Assembly: GCA_964490175.1 (NCBI GenBank)
Contig: CAZBAI010000007.1
Span: 8,745 to 72,744 of the forward strand
Direction: 5' to 3'
Source: RGIG3077 sp964490175
Lineage (GTDB): Bacteria > Bacillota > Clostridia > Oscillospirales > Ruminococcaceae
Length of the DNA stretch: 64,000 nucleotides
Below the pieces are notes generated by a model. It saw only the letters and a list, made by a program, of their open reading frames with translations, did not search any database and had not been told where the DNA came from. How positions within the stretch are numbered: the stretch's first letter is position 1; every line of letters begins with the position of its first letter. Below, one piece after another: positions 59,697-64,000 of this stretch. A program made the translations under genes and the position numbers.

Positions 59697-59837
59697 ATCG
59701 CTTTAAGGTGTGGTCTGTCGGCTGTATATGATATACCTTAAAGCAAACCGAATCCCAAGCTGTAAATGTGCACGGCATATCCGCAATTGACTGTGCAAAC
59801 ATAAATATTCTTAATGCGGAGAAAAGGAGCTAAACAT
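59697..59837 (+). promoter_or_regulatory. Structured leader with conserved element (acidic Cys-rich gene)
   Basis: About 140 nt. Near its 5' end a perfect hairpin GCTTTAAGGT/ACCTTAAAGC (59700-59709 and 59735-59744), extendable by two pairs, holds the loop sequence GGTCTGTCGGCTGTATATG. TTTAAGGTGT and CTGTCGGCT are shared with the folate-operon leader at 46628-46674. The rest of the leader shows no clear structure. Confidence 0.5.
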
Positions 59838-60140
59838 ATGAAAAAAGGGTTGACTTTATTTGCGATTTTTGCGGCTATCGGTGCTGCGGCAGTAGCGTTT
59901 TTTGCAATTAAAAAGCGCCGTGATGAGGACTTTTGCGATTGCGACTGTGATTTCGATGATGACGAACTGTTCTGCGACGATGAATGCGATTGCTGTGATT
60001 GCTGTGACGAATGTGACTGTGACGAGTGTGATTGCCTTGATGAATGCGAATGCGACGAATGTGAAGAATGCGATTGTCAAGACGATGCTGACAACAAAAA
60101 GGAAGCTTCAAGCGATGACAACGCCGCTTCCGCCGAGTGA
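59838..60140 (+). CDS. Membrane-anchored acidic, cysteine-rich protein
   Basis: A 100-residue protein: one membrane helix (residues about 4-24, LTLFAIFAAIGAAAVAFFAI), a KKRR cytoplasmic stop, then a tail made nearly only of Cys, Asp and Glu (18 Cys within about 55 residues; CDCDC, CDCCDCC, CDECDC patterns) and a short Ser/Ala end. With KKRR after the helix the tail should be cytoplasmic. Composition implies metal binding, but no known metallothionein motif fits. The ATG at 59838 follows AAGGAG; an upstream ATG at 59814 would overlap that site. Own promoter, leader and terminator. Confidence 0.8.
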   Translation: MKKGLTLFAIFAAIGAAAVAFFAIKKRRDEDFCDCDCDFDDDELFCDDECDCCDCCDECDCDECDCLDECECDECEECDCQDDADNKKEASSDDNAASAE

Positions 60141-60179
60141 TTTTTCAAAATCATAATTTAAGCAAATCGTTTTCAAATC

Positions 60180-60220
60180 AAAAGTGCTTTCAGCCATTTG
60201 CCGAGGGCACTTTTTTCTTC
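60180..60220 (+). terminator. Terminator of the acidic Cys-rich gene
   Basis: Arms AAAGTGC (60181-60187) and GCACTTT (60207-60213), loop of 19, followed by TTTTTT. Confidence 0.8.
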
Positions 60221-60244
60221 TCAAAAGACTGATTTTTATCCATT

Positions 60245-61057
60245 CTATGTGCTACAATAAATCAAGCAATAAGGCGACAGCATAAATGCCAATCCCGAAA
60301 GTGCCAATATATTGTTTTCGGAAAAAATCATCATCATGCTAAAGCATAACGACCAAAAATATGCCGATATCCGCACAAATATATCGGAATGAAAATATGA
60401 CGGGCGGTTTTTTCGAGTTAAACGATGCCCAAATCCTTTCGGCAGAAAAATGCCGCAAAACGCACGCAAAATCGCATCAAAAATAACGGCGGCTCTCTGC
60501 GGCAGCGTGACAAACGAAAATACAGCGGATTTTATACTGTAAAAATTCGGGAAAACCGCTGCGAAAATCGCAACGCAAATAATGACACTTCGGTGCTTTA
60601 CGCCCAATATCAATGCTGATGTAAACACCCTGAATATGCCCACTTGCGACAAAATTTTGCAAAACGACGAAATATCGGCGTAAAGTTGCAAAGCGCTTTT
60701 TGATTTTGCGGCTTTTGGTTTAAGCAAACACAAAAAATTCTCGGCACTGCTTTGCGCACTTGAATGCAGTATTTTAAAATACTGCGAGGTACTTTGATTG
60801 TTTGCAAGAATATCAAACGGCAAATTGGTTTTGCAACTTTTGACCAAGGGCAAAAGTTTATCGCATTTTTTGTATATACGGCGAAACTGCGGCGAAAGAA
60901 TTTCAAGCAGTGGAAAAAACATCAGCCACGCAAGCGGCAGTGCCTTGGCAAATGCGGCTATTGCCGATGAAATTGCAAGCAAAACGGCTGCTTCAAGCAG
61001 CAATATCAAAAATATTTTTCCCTTTGTGACAGTTTGTCTGTTAATATTTACTTTCAC
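60245..61057 (-). CDS. Polytopic membrane protein of unknown function
   Basis: A 270-residue protein with two N-terminal helices (about 15-55), a central soluble part (60-140), and three or four further helices. The block FVTLPQRAAVIFDAILRAF faintly resembles the linker after the glycosyltransferase domain in cyclic glucan synthases, but no enzymatic domain is present. GTG start at 61057 follows GGAGAG. Transcribed alone, divergent from nth. Could be a fragment of a larger ancestor. Confidence 0.6.
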   Translation of the reverse strand: MKVNINRQTVTKGKIFLILLLEAAVLLAISSAIAAFAKALPLAWLMFFPLLEILSPQFRRIYKKCDKLLPLVKSCKTNLPFDILANNQSTSQYFKILHSSAQSSAENFLCLLKPKAAKSKSALQLYADISSFCKILSQVGIFRVFTSALILGVKHRSVIICVAIFAAVFPNFYSIKSAVFSFVTLPQRAAVIFDAILRAFCGIFLPKGFGHRLTRKNRPSYFHSDIFVRISAYFWSLCFSMMMIFSENNILALSGLAFMLSPYCLIYCST

Positions 61058-61165
61058 CCGATACTCTCCGATTTTTTCTTATTTTCAACATTTGCCCAAA
61101 GGTTTATGCATTTAATGCCCAAAACACCGTATGCATTCAATATACAAAAGGACGGTTTTACCGCT

Positions 61166-61804
61166 ATGAATATTTCGCAGAAAAAAGCGCTTGCCGAAAA
61201 AATTGTCAGCAAGCTTTCGCAGGTTTACCCGAATGCAGAATGCTCGTTAGAATATGCCGAACCGTATCAGCTGCTCATTGCGGTAAGACTTTCGGCCCAG
61301 TGCACCGACAAAAGGGTAAACATCGTCACCGAGGAACTTTTTTCAAAATATCCGACGCTTTTAAGCTTAGCTTATGCCGATGTTGCCGACATTGAGCAAA
61401 TCATTCGCCCTTGCGGACTTTACAAAACCAAAGCGGCAAGCATATGCGCACTTTCAAAAAAGCTTGTCGAAGAGTTTGATTCGACAGTACCAAACAGTAT
61501 GGAAAAGCTGCTGTCACTACCGGGAATCGGCAGAAAATCGGCAAATCTGATTCTCGGTGATATTTACGGTCAGCCGGCAGTCGTTACCGACACTCACTGC
61601 ATGAGAATTTGCGAAAGATTGGGACTTTCAAGCGGCAAAAACCCTCTTGATGTCGAAATGCAGCTAAGAAAAATTCTGCCAATGGATAAATCAAACCGTT
61701 TTTGCCACGCTCTGGTGCTTTTCGGGCGGCAGTACTGCACGGCACGTAGCCCGAAATGCAACGCCTGTCCCCTATCTTCGCTTTGCAAAAACTATCAAAA
61801 ATAG
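61166..61804 (+). CDS. nth: Endonuclease III
   Basis: DNA glycosylase/AP lyase for oxidised pyrimidines, 212 residues. Helix-hairpin-helix LPGIGRKSANLILG with the catalytic Lys, VVTDTHCMRI with the catalytic Asp, and C-terminal 4Fe-4S ligands in CTARSPKCNACPLSSLC. ATG at 61166 (MNISQKKAL) follows AAAGGAC; longer readings extend into the divergent gene region without a ribosome binding site. Confidence 0.95.
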   Translation: MNISQKKALAEKIVSKLSQVYPNAECSLEYAEPYQLLIAVRLSAQCTDKRVNIVTEELFSKYPTLLSLAYADVADIEQIIRPCGLYKTKAASICALSKKLVEEFDSTVPNSMEKLLSLPGIGRKSANLILGDIYGQPAVVTDTHCMRICERLGLSSGKNPLDVEMQLRKILPMDKSNRFCHALVLFGRQYCTARSPKCNACPLSSLCKNYQK

Positions 61805-61922
61805 CCCGTTTGCACTGTGTATTTTTTTAAATAAACTCTCTATATCCGACTTTACCGTCATTATTTTAAATCTGCGTGAATATAATTTATCATCAAATTT
61901 TTTTTGATAAAGGAGCTTTTTG

Positions 61923-62204
61923 ATGAACGGCAAACCGGATACACAACTTATTCACGCCATATCTTTGCAAAACGCAGCAGTGCTTGAAATTTCAGGCGTT
62001 ACAGATGTGGACAATTTTAACGACAAGGTGCTGCTGATTTATACTTCAATGGGCGAATTGACAGTGCGAGGAAAAAATATTCGTGTTAAGGCGTTTGACA
62101 AAGAAAACGGCGAGCTGTCGGCGCAAGGAGATATCAGGGCGCTGATATACGGCAACAGAAAAGCGCACGCAAAAACGACCTTTTTCGGAAAACTCATGCG
62201 GTGA
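61923..62204 (+). CDS. yabP: Sporulation protein YabP
   Basis: A 93-residue protein of the YabP/YqfC family. SLQNAAVLEISGVTDVDNFND and VLLIYTSMGELTVRGKNIRVK are diagnostic (here VLLIYTSMGELTVRG then the Lys/Glu region). YabP acts in mother-cell coat/cortex assembly. ATG at 61923 follows AGGAG with 7 bases; seven bases separate it from yabQ. The order yabP-yabQ-divIC is the same as in Bacillus. Confidence 0.93.
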   Translation: MNGKPDTQLIHAISLQNAAVLEISGVTDVDNFNDKVLLIYTSMGELTVRGKNIRVKAFDKENGELSAQGDIRALIYGNRKAHAKTTFFGKLMR

Positions 62205-62210
62205 AAAATC

Positions 62211-62807
62211 ATGATACCCGAAACGTATTTTACCGTTGCCGAAGAGCTTTGGCTGTTTATTTATTCGGTGATATTCGGCGTGCTGTCAGGCATTGTTTAT
62301 GACGTTTTTCGTGCATTACGCAGCGTTTTCAGGCACAGATTTTTCGCAGTGTTTATTGAAGATTGTATTTTTTTTGCGATATATTCGCTTGCGTTGATGT
62401 GCTTTGCCGTTATGTTTTCACGCTCACAAGTCAGAGCATACTATGCCTTGGGTAATATTATCGGATTTGCACTGTATCATTTTACTTTAGGTAATATAAT
62501 ACTTTCCGTTATACGAAAAGCCGTATATATACTGAAAAAAGCACTGCAAACACTTTGGCATATGATATCAAAAATCGCACAAAAAATCACATCAAAAATT
62601 GTGAAAAACGCTGAAATTGTTCGTATGAACAAAAAAATGAATACGAACATATTGCAAAACAGCGAAACAATGGTATATAATAAACTTGGTCGATTGTCCG
62701 ACGATACAAAAAAGCGACGAAGCACTGCGATTTACAATAACAACAACAAAAACAAAAGGGAAGCAAAGATTGAAAATGGCAAAATCAAGCATAAACAAAA
62801 AAGTTAA
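62211..62807 (+). CDS. yabQ: Spore cortex biosynthesis protein YabQ
   Basis: A 198-residue membrane protein with four helices in the first 110 residues (LWLFIYSVIFGVLSGIVYDVFRALR pattern, then FIEDCIFFAIYSLALMCF) and a basic, Lys/Asn-rich cytoplasmic tail. YabQ is needed for cortex formation in Bacillus. The tail overlaps the divIC start by 32 bp. Confidence 0.9.
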   Translation: MIPETYFTVAEELWLFIYSVIFGVLSGIVYDVFRALRSVFRHRFFAVFIEDCIFFAIYSLALMCFAVMFSRSQVRAYYALGNIIGFALYHFTLGNIILSVIRKAVYILKKALQTLWHMISKIAQKITSKIVKNAEIVRMNKKMNTNILQNSETMVYNKLGRLSDDTKKRRSTAIYNNNNKNKREAKIENGKIKHKQKS

Positions 62808-63087
62808 AAAGAATATTTTGCTAAGTATGGGCTTTGCGTTGGCATTTTTGGTTTTTGTCGTTGCCTGCACAGCGTATATCGTCGGCACCCAGTCGGACAT
62901 TGCCGAAAAGGAAGCAGAACTTGCACAGCTTAACGAAAGGGTTGAGCAAGCGCAAGAGCTTAACGGCGAATACAAACAGATTCTCAACGGTGACGGATAT
63001 GCCGAATATATTGAAAAAATTGCGATTGATGAGTTTGGCTACGCTTACCCGGGTGAAATCAGATTTTACGATATGAACCGAAATTAA
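62776..63087 (+). CDS. Septum formation initiator DivIC/FtsB family protein
   Basis: A 103-residue bitopic protein: basic N-terminus, membrane helix (about 13-35, LLSMGFALAFLVFVVACTAYIV), coiled coil (IAEKEAELAQLNERVEQAQELN) and the FtsB/DivIC end YAEYIEKIAIDEFGYAYPGE. ATG at 62776 gives the proper charged start; ribosome binding site is weak. Partner of FtsL/DivIB in the divisome. Confidence 0.9.
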   Translation: MAKSSINKKVKKNILLSMGFALAFLVFVVACTAYIVGTQSDIAEKEAELAQLNERVEQAQELNGEYKQILNGDGYAEYIEKIAIDEFGYAYPGEIRFYDMNRN

Positions 63088-63100
63088 ATATAAAAAGGAT

Positions 63101-63132
63101 ATGCGGCACATTTTCGTGTCGCATTGTTTTTG
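63101..63132 (+). terminator. Terminator after divIC
   Basis: Arms ATGCGGCAC (63101-63109) and GTGTCGCAT (63116-63124), then TGTTTTT. The next gene starts only 9 bases later, so some read-through may occur. Confidence 0.8.
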
Positions 63133-63140
63133 GTGAAACT

Positions 63141-63713
63141 ATGAGCTTTGACGGAATAAACGCTTTAACGATTGCGCATCACGTTGTGTCAAAAGCGGTC
63201 AAAAAAGGCGACATATGCATTGACGCCACTGCCGGCAGAGGCAGAGATACGGTTTTTTTATGCTCGCTTGTCGGTGAAAGCGGCAAGGTTTTCTCTTTTG
63301 ACATTCAAGACGAGGCTATAGAAAGCACGGCAAAGGCGGTTGCGGAAAATGGTTTTGGCAAAATCGCCGATATTCAAAAATGTAGCCACAGTGAGATGGA
63401 TAAATTTGCCGAAAACGGCACAGTTGCCTGCATTATGTTTAATTTCGGGTGGCTGCCGGGCGGCAATCACAACATTCACACTCAAGCGCAAACCAGCATT
63501 GAAGCAATCGAAAAAGGGCTTGCGCTTTTGCGCAGCGGCGGCGTTATGTCGCTTTGCATTTATTACGGCAAAGAAACGGGCTTTGAAGAGCGTGACGCAT
63601 TGCTTGATTATTTCAAGACGATTGAATCTAAAAACGCCTCGGTTTTGGTTTGCGATTTTGTTAATCGCCCGAATTGCCCAGCTATCGGCGTGTTTATTTT
63701 CAAAGACAAATAG
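63141..63713 (+). CDS. MnmM/YtqB-like SAM methyltransferase
   Basis: A 190-residue class I methyltransferase (rRNA_methylase-type, PF06962 group). SAM motif CIDATAGRGRDTVFLC, FDIQDEAIEST, and the family-specific FNFGWLPGGNHNIHT, then ALLRSGGVMSLCIYYGKETG. In Bacillus YtqB (MnmM) methylates 5-aminomethyl-2-thiouridine at the tRNA wobble position. ATG follows GGTGAAACT. Confidence 0.88.
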   Translation: MSFDGINALTIAHHVVSKAVKKGDICIDATAGRGRDTVFLCSLVGESGKVFSFDIQDEAIESTAKAVAENGFGKIADIQKCSHSEMDKFAENGTVACIMFNFGWLPGGNHNIHTQAQTSIEAIEKGLALLRSGGVMSLCIYYGKETGFEERDALLDYFKTIESKNASVLVCDFVNRPNCPAIGVFIFKDK

Positions 63714-63714
63714 C

Positions 63715-63743
63715 TTGACTTTTTCACGCTGTTGTTGTATAAT
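63715..63743 (+). promoter_or_regulatory. Promoter of tRNA-Pro
   Basis: Plus strand: TTGACT at 63715-63720, 17-base spacer, TATAAT at 63738-63743. Precursor 5' leader of about 125 nt, with a hairpin CGCCAAAA/TTTTGGCG at 63813-63842. Confidence 0.8.
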
Positions 63744-63874
63744 CTATTTGTGGTGTTGTGACTTTGCCGATTTTGCCGCATTGACGTGCATTTAAGAATT
63801 AGCAAATTACAGCGCCAAAAGTAATCGAAAGCCTTTTTGGCGACTTTTATGAGAATCACAAAATGAATAAATAT

Positions 63875-63950
63875 CCGGGTGTGGCGCAGCTGGTAGCGCG
63901 GGTGGTTTGGGACCATCAGGCCGCAGGTTCGAACCCTGTCACTCGGACCA
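63875..63950 (+). tRNA. tRNA-Pro(UGG)
   Basis: 76 nt including encoded CCA. Acceptor CCGGGTG pairs with CACTCGG (one G-U), D arm GGCGCAGC TGGTAGCGC-like, anticodon loop TTTGGGA with TGG at 34-36, T loop GGTTCGAACCC. Reads CCN proline codons. Confidence 0.97.
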
Positions 63951-63952
63951 TA

Positions 63953-63995
63953 TCGAGTATTCATAAGGGATTTGACTTATGAATACTCGATTTTC
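63953..63995 (+). terminator. Terminator of tRNA-Pro
   Basis: Perfect 15-bp arms TCGAGTATTCATAAG (63953-63967) and CTTATGAATACTCGA (63976-63990), then TTTTCTTTTT. Confidence 0.95.
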
Positions 63996-64000
63996 TTTTT

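Noticed and set aside
63813..63842. Hairpin CGCCAAAA/TTTTGGCG as a terminator before tRNA-Pro
   Set aside because: It lies between the tRNA promoter and the tRNA and has a poor T tract; more likely part of the precursor leader.
1..64000. CRISPR arrays, prophage or integrated elements
   Set aside because: No regularly spaced repeats, integrase or structural phage genes found on either strand.

Overview
The window comes from a low-GC, endospore-forming Clostridia-type Firmicute, most likely a gut Oscillospirales/Ruminococcaceae member. The evidence is yabP-yabQ-divIC, a SpoIIQ-like M23 protein, a SpoIID-like protein, an Hfq, a PASTA-containing kinase homologue, a pheS T-box, many strong AGGAGG-type ribosome binding sites and several TTG starts. 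The species assignment is inference. The sequence is almost entirely chromosomal housekeeping. I see no phage, no insertion sequence with a transposase, no CRISPR array and no rRNA.

Layout. 1-11.5 kb (minus strand): galE, an unknown anchored protein, miaB, a small membrane protein, a YlbF-family gene, mutS, mutL, miaA, hfq, an HlyD-like gene and a PLP-homeostasis gene, closely packed behind one promoter in front of galE. 11.5-14 kb (minus): pyridoxamine kinase, ECF S-component, VanZ-like, mscL. 14.2-16.9 kb (plus): a Ca2+-type P-ATPase, convergent with a SpoVB-like flippase (16.9-18.4). 18.5-24.7 kb (minus): a degenerate signal-peptidase-like protein with a long charged tail, PspA, a pseudokinase with PASTA repeats and a double-cyclophilin lipoprotein. 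24.8-36.5 kb (minus): a long string purE-purF-purM-two calcium-repeat lipoproteins-purN-hinT-phosphoribosyltransferase-comEC-holA-rnmV-MBOAT-DHHW. 36.5-37.1 kb is a non-coding stretch with three sigma-A-type promoters, a candidate small RNA and a purE attenuator. 37.2-41.2 kb: the T-box-controlled pheS-pheT operon. 41.2-41.9 kb: a decayed island with a dispersed hairpin repeat and a carbohydrate-binding-module remnant. 42-46.7 kb (minus): folC-folE-HD-folP-folBK-folA. 46.8-51.2 kb (minus): two FAD proteins, a TrmN6-like methyltransferase and rsmI. 51.4-53 kb (plus): an accessory patch with a promoter-linked truncated gene and two paralogous membrane proteins. 53-55.7 kb (minus): peptidoglycan-binding proteins. 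55.8-64 kb, mainly plus: CPBP protease, SpoIIQ-like (minus), unknowns, rsmE, an acidic cysteine-rich anchored protein, nth, yabPQ-divIC, mnmM-like and tRNA-Pro.

How the genes work together. The genes group into mismatch repair and tRNA-anticodon modification (MiaA makes i6A37 and MiaB thiolates it), vitamin B6 handling, purine synthesis, folate synthesis, phenylalanyl-tRNA charging, and envelope/sporulation functions.

Most interesting signals. (1) A short RNA element with the core CTGTCGGCT lies just downstream of two unrelated promoters (folate operon and the acidic Cys-rich protein), each time held by an inverted repeat of different sequence. (2) A free-standing promoter-terminator unit of about 130 nt lies between pheT and purE. 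(3) A purE leader carries a terminator and a possible antiterminator. (4) Several proteins keep their family fold but have lost catalytic residues: the kinase, the signal peptidase and the ComEC hydrolase domain. None of these can be proved from sequence reading alone.
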